This document shows, one piece after another, positions 52,092 through 60,800 of a stretch of DNA of 64,000 bases (positions within the stretch are counted from its first letter, which is position 1; the number at the start of each line of letters is the position of its first letter). A model generated the notes under the pieces. It worked only from the letters and a program-made list of their open reading frames with translations. It searched no databases and was not told the DNA's origin. The position numbers and the translations under genes were made by a program. Source of the DNA: VXYK01 sp047516945 (GTDB taxonomy: Bacteria > Actinomycetota > Acidimicrobiia > Acidimicrobiales > Aldehydirespiratoraceae); the NCBI GenBank assembly GCA_047516945.1, contig JAKZTU010000093.1, forward strand, positions 1-64,000, read 5' to 3'.

Positions 52092-52384
52092 GAGTCATCT
52101 TTCTGGTGAGTCGAATGCGGAGATCATGTACGATGCGGAGGGGAGTCACACCGGCTAACGGTGGAGACAATGTATCATGCATGTCAAGAACATGTCTCAT
52201 ATATGTCAACAACGCGTCGTGGTTGTCTAACGTGCTTCAGTCGTATGTGCGGATATGGCGCACGGCGCGCAATTTTCGAAGATTCGTAGGATTCTTGCCA
52301 GAGTACGTAGTGTCACGCGAATCGGTGCCAGCGCTCCAGAGTGATGCTGAGACGGAGAACTCGCAGGCCGAGTATTGTGGCGAG
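52092..52384. other. Divergent intergenic region, GC falling toward the island
   Basis: This stretch of 293 bases lies between the metzincin start and the probable GDPD start. The frame of the GDPD is open through it but the encoded residues show no GDPD similarity. It contains several acatgt-like repeats near 52176-52210 (atgcatgtc, aacatgtc, atatgtc) that could be operator sites. Confidence 0.45.
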
Positions 52385-53146
52385 GTGGCTGAGGTGCATC
52401 CGTTTCTGCAACATCGGGGTCCGATTGCGTTTGCTCATCGTGGCGGCACCAGCGTCTATCCGGAGAACAGCGAGCGCGCCTTTCGCCATGCTGTTGATCT
52501 GGGTTACAGCCACATTGAGACCGATGTGCAGGTGACCCGTGACGGTGTCGGAGTGATCTGCCACGATGATCGGCTCGACCGGACCGCGGATCGCTGCGGT
52601 GATATTGCTGAGTTGTCCTGGGCTGAGGTCAGCAAAGCTCGAATAGGAGGCACTGAGCCGATTCTGCAGGTCAACGAATTGCTTGAAGCGTTTCCGAATA
52701 CGCGGATCAACTTCGACCCGAAACGCGATGGAGCTGTGGAGCCGTTGGCCCAGGCGATCTTGGCGGCCGATGCCTTGGATCGCGTGCTTGTGGGTGCGTT
52801 CAGTGATCGTCGAGTAGATCATGCGAGGCGGTTGTTGGGCGATGGATTGGCGATTGCTGCAGGTAGTCGCAGGGTGATGGCACTGTTGCTGCGTGCCAAC
52901 CACATTCCAGTCCCGCTCGAGAGCGTGGATGCGGCGCAGGTACCGGTTCGTATGGGTCGCATTGAGATTGTCACAAGGCGATTCATCGAGCATGCACACA
53001 CCGTCGGGATCCATGTTCATGTGTGGGGGGTCGATGATCCCGGCGAAATGCATCGACTACTCGACCTCGGTGTAGACGGTTTGATGACCGATGAACCCGA
53101 AGTGTTGAAGTCTGTCTTCTGCGATCGGGGTATCTGGGAGGTGTAG
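52385..53146 (+). CDS. Glycerophosphodiester phosphodiesterase family protein (second copy)
   Basis: GTG 52385 gives VAEVHPFLQHRGPIAFAHRG. The 253-residue protein has IAFAHRGGTSVYPENSERAF with the catalytic His-Arg, HIETDVQVTRDG (metal Glu-x-Asp), VICHDDRLDRTAD (second His) and the terminal GVDGLMTDEPEVL. It is more typical of bacterial GDPDs than the copy at 12928. The frame is open to 52106, but that extension crosses the divergent promoter region. No signal peptide is visible. Confidence 0.88.
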   Translation: MAEVHPFLQHRGPIAFAHRGGTSVYPENSERAFRHAVDLGYSHIETDVQVTRDGVGVICHDDRLDRTADRCGDIAELSWAEVSKARIGGTEPILQVNELLEAFPNTRINFDPKRDGAVEPLAQAILAADALDRVLVGAFSDRRVDHARRLLGDGLAIAAGSRRVMALLLRANHIPVPLESVDAAQVPVRMGRIEIVTRRFIEHAHTVGIHVHVWGVDDPGEMHRLLDLGVDGLMTDEPEVLKSVFCDRGIWEV

Positions 53147-53161
53147 AGGTTGGCAGCGCGC

Positions 53162-53350
53162 CTAGTCGTCTTTGAGAGCGACGGCGTTGGGGGTGACGTT
53201 CACCTTGGGTTCGTATTCGACGGCCGTTACGTCTTGGGCGTCGCGGCGGAGGGTGGCCTTGAGTTGCTCGCGGCATGATCCGCACGGGCCGTAGTACTCG
53301 ACTTCGCACTCTGTTGCGCAGCGCGGACACTCGATCTGCAGAAGTTCCAT
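53162..53350 (-). CDS. Small zinc-ribbon protein
   Basis: ATG 53350 gives MELLQIECPRCATECEVEYY; the longer frame in this phase runs over the flavoprotein gene. The 62-residue protein holds CPRCATEC and GPCGSC, four or five Cys in two CxxC-like pairs that should bind zinc, and a C-terminal tail. The function is unknown. It is convergent with the GDPD gene. Confidence 0.65.
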   Translation of the reverse strand: MELLQIECPRCATECEVEYYGPCGSCREQLKATLRRDAQDVTAVEYEPKVNVTPNAVALKDD

Positions 53351-53450
53351 GAGTGCAGTGTGGCGCGTTCGGGGCACGGCTCGGGTGACCCAACCTGAGA
53401 ATGTCGCGATTTCGGATATGATCCCGCTTCGCGTAGGAGAGGGCAGCCAT

Positions 53451-54902
53451 ATGGGTAATGACCAAAGCGCCGTTCCAGAGCCGCAAATCGTGGTGATCGG
53501 TGCGGGTCCGGCTGGACTGACCGCTGCGTACCAGCTCGGCAAGTACGGTCGCACAGCCTTCATCGTTGAGGCCGACGATGTCGTAGGTGGAATCTCCCGC
53601 ACAGCCAAACGCGATGGTTGGCGCTTTGATATCGGCGGCCATCGCTTCTTTACCAAGGTCGCGCCGGTGTCTGATCTATGGCACGAGATTCTCCCCGCCG
53701 AAGATTTCCTTTTGCGGCCCCGCATGAGCCGGATCTTCTATGGGGGGAAGTTCTACGACTACCCACTGAAGGCATTCAACGCGCTCAGGAACTTAGGTGT
53801 TGTAGAAGCGGTCCGTTGCGTCTTGTCCTACCTCTGGGTCAAGATACGGCCACCTGAGGACCAAACGAAGTTCGAGGGATACGTTGCTGCCAAGTTCGGA
53901 TGGCGGCTCTATAAGACCTTCTTCAAGACCTACACCGAAAAAGTCTGGGGAGTGCCGGCCAACGAACTCGCAGCCGACTGGGCCGCGCAACGAATCAAGA
54001 ACCTGAACCTCCTCAATGCGATCGTCAACGCGCTCATTCCAAAGCGCAACTCCACTGGCATTACGAGCCTTATTGAGGAGTTCGAGTATCCACGCCACGG
54101 TCCCGGGATGATGTGGGAACGTTGCTGTGAGTTGGTGCAAGCGCAGGGCAGTAATGTCGAATTCAACTCAACAGTCACAAAGATCCGTCACGCCAATGGG
54201 GTTGCCACTGAGGTCATCACGACGGGTCCAGGCGGCCAACAGGTGCACGAATGCAGTGCAGTCATCTCTTCGATGCCGATCCCACGGCTTGTCCAAGCGA
54301 TGGATCCCCCGGCACCTGAGGAGGTTCTTCGCGCCGCTTCCGGACTGAAGTTTCGCGATTTTTTGACCGTGGCACTAGTCGTTCCACTTGAAGATGGCTT
54401 CCCCGACAACTGGATATATATCCACTCCCCCGAAGTGGCTGTCGGCCGTGTGCAGAATTTTGGTTCTTGGTCACCGCAAATGATTCCCGAACCTGGCAAA
54501 ACATGTCTGGGCCTTGAGTTCTTCGTGAACGAAGGCGATGAACTCTGGGTCGCTAGCGACGACGACCTCATAGCCTTGGGAACCAGAGAAATGGCGACTC
54601 TCGGTCTGCTCGACCCCACCCGCGTTGAGAAGGGTTACGTAGTACGGATGCCCAAGGCGTACCCGATGTACGACGCCTTCTACAAAGAAAATGTCGACAC
54701 GCTGCGCGGCTGGCTTGCTGAGTGCACTCGCAATGTTCACCCTGTTGGCCGTAACGGAATGCACCGCTACAACAATCAGGACCATTCCATGTACACGGCA
54801 ATGCTTACCGTCGAAAACCTCGTCAACGGCACGAGTCACGACGTCTGGGAGGTAAATGTCGAGGCCGACTACCACGAGGAACTCAAGGCTGGTGGAGCCT
54901 GA
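53451..54902 (+). CDS. FAD-dependent NAD(P)-binding oxidoreductase (UDP-galactopyranose mutase-like)
   Basis: ATG 53451 follows GGAGAGGG. The 483-residue protein has the dinucleotide motif IVVIGAGPAGLTAAYQLGKY near the start, ADDVVGGISRTAKRDGWRFD, and the conserved GGHRFFTKVAPVSDLW. The plan resembles the amine-oxidase/UDP-galactopyranose-mutase group; similar genes sit in actinobacterial glycan loci. The reaction is not certain. It is followed by a GT2 gene after 28 bases. Confidence 0.85.
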   Translation: MGNDQSAVPEPQIVVIGAGPAGLTAAYQLGKYGRTAFIVEADDVVGGISRTAKRDGWRFDIGGHRFFTKVAPVSDLWHEILPAEDFLLRPRMSRIFYGGKFYDYPLKAFNALRNLGVVEAVRCVLSYLWVKIRPPEDQTKFEGYVAAKFGWRLYKTFFKTYTEKVWGVPANELAADWAAQRIKNLNLLNAIVNALIPKRNSTGITSLIEEFEYPRHGPGMMWERCCELVQAQGSNVEFNSTVTKIRHANGVATEVITTGPGGQQVHECSAVISSMPIPRLVQAMDPPAPEEVLRAASGLKFRDFLTVALVVPLEDGFPDNWIYIHSPEVAVGRVQNFGSWSPQMIPEPGKTCLGLEFFVNEGDELWVASDDDLIALGTREMATLGLLDPTRVEKGYVVRMPKAYPMYDAFYKENVDTLRGWLAECTRNVHPVGRNGMHRYNNQDHSMYTAMLTVENLVNGTSHDVWEVNVEADYHEELKAGGA

Positions 54903-54930
54903 TGGAGAAACGTGTCAGCGAGTCGATCCG

Positions 54931-55653
54931 ATGATTGAGTCGGGCCTACAGCGGACCATTGTCGTTGTCCCGGCATACAACGAGGAAGAAGCTCTGCCTG
55001 CAGTTCTTCGTCAGCTTGCGGACACTGTCTCTGAACTTGACGTCATCGTAGTTGACGATGGTTCGACCGACGCGACGGCTTCGGTGGCTCGCGATGCTGG
55101 TGTGCGGGTTGTGGTTTTGCCGTTCAACCTTGGAATCGGCGGAGCCTTGCGGGCCGGCTATCGCTACGCGGTAGACAGCGGCTATTCACGGGCTGTGCAG
55201 TTCGATGGCGATGGCCAGCATCGAGCCGATCAGATCGGACTACTAACAGCGGCTCTTGACGCAGGTGCGGACATGGCTGTGGGCTCCAGATTTCTTGAGG
55301 GTGACTACGGAGTCGGGCGGAGCAGAGCCTTGGCGATGTGGGTGCTGCGGGTTGGCGTTCGTGTGATTACCGGGCAGTCCTTCAGTGACACATCTTCGGG
55401 ATTCAGAGCCATCGGCGGACAACTGCTGGAAGTCTTTGCTCATCAGTATCCGGTTGACTACATGGACTCGGTGGAGACGCTTGTAGAAGCCTGTCGCCGG
55501 GGTTACACGGTTGTCGAAGTCCCCGCGTTGATGAACCAGAGGGCCGGTGGTGTGCCGTCGCAGCGCCCATTGAGATTGGCGTACCACTACGCTCGGCTGA
55601 TGGTGGCGCTCCTCGGCGCCTCACGACGCACGCCGCGGTCCAAGCGGCGCTGA
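54931..55653 (+). CDS. Family 2 glycosyltransferase (polyprenol-phosphate sugar type)
   Basis: ATG 54931 gives MIESGLQRTIVVVPAYNEEE. The 240-residue protein has the GT-A fold marks of dolichol-phosphate-type enzymes: VVDDGSTDATASVA, LPFNLGIGGALRAGY, FDGDGQHRADQI (DxD-like) and SRFLEGDY. It probably loads a sugar on polyprenol phosphate for the lipid-linked donors used by the membrane arabinosyltransferase downstream. No C-terminal membrane region is present. Confidence 0.88.
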   Translation: MIESGLQRTIVVVPAYNEEEALPAVLRQLADTVSELDVIVVDDGSTDATASVARDAGVRVVVLPFNLGIGGALRAGYRYAVDSGYSRAVQFDGDGQHRADQIGLLTAALDAGADMAVGSRFLEGDYGVGRSRALAMWVLRVGVRVITGQSFSDTSSGFRAIGGQLLEVFAHQYPVDYMDSVETLVEACRRGYTVVEVPALMNQRAGGVPSQRPLRLAYHYARLMVALLGASRRTPRSKRR

Positions 55654-55671
55654 GCGCCCCGAACAAGGGCG

Positions 55672-56580
55672 TTAGGCCGCCCGGGTTCTTCCGTGTGGAT
55701 GCTCTTTTGAGCTGATCGATGGCGGTGGTGGTCCGTAGCGGCCCCGCAAGTGATCCCGGATTGCGAACAGGCGTCCTCGCACGGACCAGTGCAATCCGCG
55801 TGCTGGTGCGTAAACCAGACCCATCGGGATTTGTACTAGTGCAACCACTATGCGAAAGAGCGAGTTCCTAACTCCGTAGTGTTCGCGAAGCATTAGCAGC
55901 GTGTTGCGTAATTGCAGATAGGCGACCCGTTCAACCGAAGAACTCATACCAGGATTTCGAACTTCAGCACCCCGGATCACGCCGCACAGCCAGCCTGATT
56001 TGGCCGCGCGAACACCCAACTCAGCTTCTTCGCAGTAGGCGAAATAGCGCTCGTCGAACAAGCCAACCTCAGATAGAAAACTCCGTCGACACATCATCAG
56101 CGTTCCATGCGGATAGTCGGATTGGTCGAATCCTTCCGACACGGTTGGCTCAGCGTCGATCGAGCCGAGATATGGCTGGATAATTGGACGTGCCTGGTCA
56201 CCCACATCTGCGCTCATCAAACCGACCAGCGGTTTGTCGGATACCGCTGACAGCATCTTTTCGATGGTGTCGGGTTGGGGCATCGCATCGTGGGGTGCAA
56301 GCGCCACCCATTCACCAACTCCGCCTCGCAGGAAGCGTCTCATGCCAATATTGGCTCCTGGTCCGAAGCCTAGATTTTCACCGGTGACAATCAGTTCGGC
56401 GTCACCCACCAGTCCACTGAGCGCATTGACCGTAGATGCCTCGCTGCCGTTGTCGACAACCATCACCTGAGTGGGAACGGTCTGTGATCTGAAAGCCTCA
56501 ACTGTGAGACCCACCTGTTCGGCACGGTTGCGATGAATTACTACAACAGTTACAGGCTCTGCGAAGCGCGAGACAGTCAT
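55672..56580 (-). CDS. Family 2 glycosyltransferase (rhamnosyltransferase-like)
   Basis: ATG 56580 gives MTVSRFAEPVTVVVIHRNRA. The 302-residue GT-A protein has VVDNGSEASTVNAL, NLGFGPGANIGMRRFL, ALAPHDAMPQPDTIEKM (acceptor and metal site with the DAM segment instead of DDD) and FDERYFAYCEEAELGVRAA, which is typical of rhamnosyl/galactofuranosyl transferases of the cell wall. It is convergent with the plus-strand GT2 gene at its 3-prime end and divergent from the GT4 gene. Confidence 0.87.
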   Translation of the reverse strand: MTVSRFAEPVTVVVIHRNRAEQVGLTVEAFRSQTVPTQVMVVDNGSEASTVNALSGLVGDAELIVTGENLGFGPGANIGMRRFLRGGVGEWVALAPHDAMPQPDTIEKMLSAVSDKPLVGLMSADVGDQARPIIQPYLGSIDAEPTVSEGFDQSDYPHGTLMMCRRSFLSEVGLFDERYFAYCEEAELGVRAAKSGWLCGVIRGAEVRNPGMSSSVERVAYLQLRNTLLMLREHYGVRNSLFRIVVALVQIPMGLVYAPARGLHWSVRGRLFAIRDHLRGRYGPPPPSISSKEHPHGRTRAA

Positions 56581-56639
56581 TGTTGTGCAGCTTGCTACCC
56601 ACCGTGAGATGTCAGCAACACGGCCGGTAACATGCGTCG

Positions 56640-57841
56640 GTGCCGCGGGTGCCTGAACCACCGGAATTTGCTTCGTCGGCCAATGTTGTGCCGACGGTAG
56701 GAAAAATCGGCGATCTTGCCGCCGAAGCAGGTATCAGACGTATCCACATGCTGGCTTGGCGTGATCTTGCCGATGTTGAAGCGGGGGGATCCGAGATCCA
56801 CGCCGCAACGGTGGCATCGCTATGGGCACAGGCTGGGATCGAAGTCACCATGCGCACCTCGTACGCGCAGGATCGCCACCCTTGGCGACGCGTGACGGTT
56901 ACCAAGTGATCCGCAAGGCTGGGAGATATCTGGTGTTTCCCCGCGCTGCTGCCGCTGAGGCGACAGGTCGTCATGGGCCGCGAGATGCATTAGTCGAGAT
57001 ATGGAACGGGGTACCTTTCTTCTCTCCGATCTGGGCCCGCGGTCCTCGGGTAACTTGGCTACACCATGTGCACACGGAGATGTGGCCGCTGGTACTTCCG
57101 CCCGGTCTAGCTCGCGTCGGCCAGTTCCTCGAAAGTCGCTTGGCTCCGCCGTTCTATCGCCGAACATCGGTAGTGACGCTTTCTGAATCTAGCAAGGTGT
57201 TGCTACTGGAACGGCTTGGGTTTCGGCCCGAGAACGTGCATGTCGTGCCGCCGGGGATTTCGCCGATGTTCTCGATGGGCCGAGAAAAGTCCGAGGTGCC
57301 CAGCGTGCTCGCTGTTGGTCGCCTGATGCCTCCCAAGGCATTCGACGAGTTGATTGAGGCGATGGTGCGGGTTCGTGAAGTGGTACCGGCAACGCTGACG
57401 ATTGTCGGTGAAGGCTATGCACGAGATGCACTTGAGAATCAGATCTCGCGCCTCGGGGCTGAACAATGGTGTGAGCTACTGGGCCGCGTTGACGACGACA
57501 TTTTGATCCAGTGCTACCAATCTGCGTGGGTTGTTGCTGCCACCTCGAAGAGCGAAGGATGGGGAATGACTCTGACCGAAGCCGCTGCGGTTGGCACGCC
57601 TGCGGTTGCAACTAGGATTCCAGGTCATGTTGATGCGGTGACTCACGGTGTGACGGGCCTGTTGGTTGATTCTTCGATCGAGTTCGTTGAGGCATTGGTA
57701 AGTGTGTTGAGCGACCAGGATCTGCGCGAGCGTATGGGTGTCGAAGCACGCCAACAAGCGCTTGCATTCACGTGGGAGCGCACTGCGTACGACACGATGG
57801 CGGTGCTTACTGCTAGCGCGCGGCGCACTCGCTATGGATAG
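56640..57841 (+). pseudogene. Family 4 glycosyltransferase split by a frameshift
   Basis: Two overlapping frames together make one GT4 protein of about 400 residues. The first frame (56640-56909) carries MLAWRDLADVEAGGSEIHAA and stops early. The second frame, entered near 56875-56890, continues TRDGYQVIRKAGRYLVFPRA, WLHHVHTEMWPLVLP, VPPGISPMF and the GT4 signature SKSEGWGMTLTEAAAVGTPA. One base is missing for a continuous reading. Either the gene is broken, the base was lost in sequencing or assembly, or a -1 slip produces the full protein. The stop overlaps the next gene by 8 bases. Confidence 0.75.
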
Positions 57842-60800
57842 TAGGTGGCTCCGCCGCTTGAGCGTCCGTGCCCGGATACAGAGTCTCCGTGGCGCGGTGC
57901 CCTTGGGAGTGGCCGCGGTCGTTGCATATCTGCCAGTTGTCTTTTCGAGTCCTGGCAAGGTCGGCGCCGATACCAAGACCTACCTGTATCTCGACCCTTC
58001 ACGCTTGCTCGCCGAAGCGTCGTCGTTGTGGGACAGCGATGTGGCTTTGGGCACCGTAACCCACCAAACCATTGGCTACCTGTGGCCGATGGGGCCTTTC
58101 TATTGGTTGGCAGAGACACTGCAGAGCCCAGATTGGCTGGCTCAACGCCTTTGGCTTGGTTCAATTTTGTTTGGCGCTGCCGCAGGAGTCCGGTATCTGC
58201 TCAAGACGCTCGATTGGAGAGGCGGGGGTCTGCTTGTGGCGATGCTGGCCTACGAACTCAGTCCTTACGTCCTGCACTATTCAGCTCGCATCTCGGTTGT
58301 GTTACTCCCGTGGGCTGGGCTGCCATGGATGATCGCGCTCACCATCCGTGCGGCGCGTCGTGGCGGTTGGAGGTATCCCGCGCTGTTCGCTTTGCTAGTG
58401 GTCACGGTCGGATCGGTGAACGCCACATCGCTGGTATTGGTGGGGTTGGCTCCTGTGCTATGGCTCCTCCACGCCGCTGGCATTGAACGATCTATTTCGG
58501 CAACTCGAGCGCTAGGAGCCGCGTTGAGGATCGCGGTCACCACCATCGGGGTTTCGCTCTGGTGGATCGCAGGACTGGCGCTGCAAGGTGGATACAGCCT
58601 CCCGGTGACGCGTTACACCGAAACGTACGAGGTGGTTGCAGACGCCTCAACAGGTCCCGAAGTGTTTCGGGGTCTCGGCTATTGGTTCTTCTACGGCAAC
58701 GACAAGTTTGGCCAGTGGATCGAACCGAGCATCGAGTACACCCAGGGAGTCTGGCTCCATTTCTTGAGTTTCGGGCTGGTTGTGTTCGCTCTGGGCGGAG
58801 CAGCGCTGATCCGCTGGCGACACCGCTCGTATTTCGTGTTGCTGATCGTGGTGGGTGGGCTTTTAGCCATTGCGTCTCATCCGTTTGATCATCCCAGCGC
58901 TTTGGGTTCGGTCTTCAAGTCATTTACCCAAACCGATGTTGGTTTGGCTCTGCGCTCGATGCCTCGGGCGTTGCCCATGTTGGTTCTTGCGGTGGCAGTT
59001 TTTCTCGGGATGATCGCCAATGCCATGCAGCGTCGTTGGCCGGATCAGGGGCGCGTTCTAGCGGTTCTCATTTGCGTTGCGGTCGTGCTCAATAATCCGG
59101 CGATATGGCGGATTCGCATGATCGAGGAACACTTACATCGAGATGAGAACATCCCCGAGTATTGGATGGAGGCAATCTCAGCGCTCGACAACTCTGGGCG
59201 TGGGGGCCGGGTGCTCGAAGTTCCGGGGACGGATTTTGCTTCTTATCGTTGGGGTAACACCGTCGACCCAATTACGCCTGGCCTTCTTGATCGCGGTTAC
59301 ATCGCTCGTGAACTGGTTCCGTTCGGTTCTGCGGAGTCAGCGGCCCTGCTTACAGCTTTCGATCGCCGCTTCCAGGAAAATAGTCTTGACCTGGACTCGG
59401 TCGTGCCTGTCGCCGAGTTGATGTCGGTCGACGACGTGGTGCATCGCGGTGATCTCACTTTCGAACGCTTCCGCACTCCTCGACCGGTAGCGCTAGCCGA
59501 CCAGTTGGCCCGGGTGCCGGACTTGGGGCCCGGTGTTGGCTTCGGGGAACCGAAACCGAACGTGGCCGGCCCCTCCCAGACGATGCTTGACGAAGTGCAT
59601 TTGGGTATTGATCCGGGGTTGCCTGATCCGGCTCCTGTGACGGTTTACCAGGTTCAAAATGCTCTCGACATCGTAAGGCTTCGCCCACTGGCGGGTGGAA
59701 CGGTGATCGTGGGTGACGCCGAAGGCATCGTTGATATCGCAGGCGCCGGATTATTGGACCTGAGTGGGAGTCTCTGGTTTGCTTCGGACCTGGTTGCCGA
59801 CGACGACCTTCGTTCGACCGTTTTGGCCGAACCGAGTCACATCGTCATAACCGACACCAACGCCAAGAGGGCCAGGCGTTGGGGAACATTGAGGGAGAAT
59901 CTCGGCGCGGTTGAACGAGCGGGCCAAACGCCGCTGGTCGACGACCCGACCGACAATCGTTTGCCGCTGTTCTTTGAACTCGATCAACGCCAAGACCTGG
60001 ATGCCGACGACAGTCGTACCGTGGCCGTACAGGACGGCGACTTCACTGTTCAAGCCAGCGCGTATGGCAACCCGGTCACCTACACCAACGATGATCGCGC
60101 CTTTTATGCCGTGGATGGTGATCCCACCACCGCCTGGGTCGTAGCCGCTTTTGCGGAGGCTCGCGGTGAATATCTCGAGTTCAACTTCAACTCCCCGACG
60201 CAGGTCTCGGAGATCACTTTTGTGCAGCCTCTCGGCGAAGCCAACCGTCATATCACCGAGGTGGAGATTCGAGCTGTCGGGCCTTCATTAGACGACTTGG
60301 TGTTGGGTCGGTTCTCGCTGGGCGCGCAGAGCCAGAGTGTGGGCGGCCAGACGGTTGAGTTCGCCGAGACCATGGTTTCGCAGATACAAGTCGAAATCAC
60401 CGATCTTGATTTCGGAGTGTATGCGACCTACCCCGGTGTGTCGCCGGTCGGTTTCGCCGAAGTGCTGCTCGGGCCGTCTCCAGAGCCGTTGCGCGAAACG
60501 ATTCGAACTCCGGTTGCGTTGCTGGAGGCACTCGGTAGTCGACTTGATGTTCATGATTTGTCTGTGGTCTTGACCCGTGAACGATCCGACCCAGCCGAAC
60601 CAGTGCGCGAAGATGCCGAACCGGAGATGCATCGTTGGGTGCCCATGACTGCTGGGCGTAGCTTTACAGTTTCAGGCGCTGCCAGGCTTTCGGCTGCCGC
60701 CCCCGAGTCCCAAATCGACGGACTGCTTGGGCGTACTGGGACGCCTGCCGGGTTGACTATGACGGCGCATTCCAGCGGTCGTCTCCCCGGTGATCTCCAC

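Noticed and set aside
52106..52384. N-terminal extension of the second GDPD
   Set aside because: The encoded residues show no signal peptide or GDPD similarity and cover the divergent promoter region; GTG 52385 fits the domain start.
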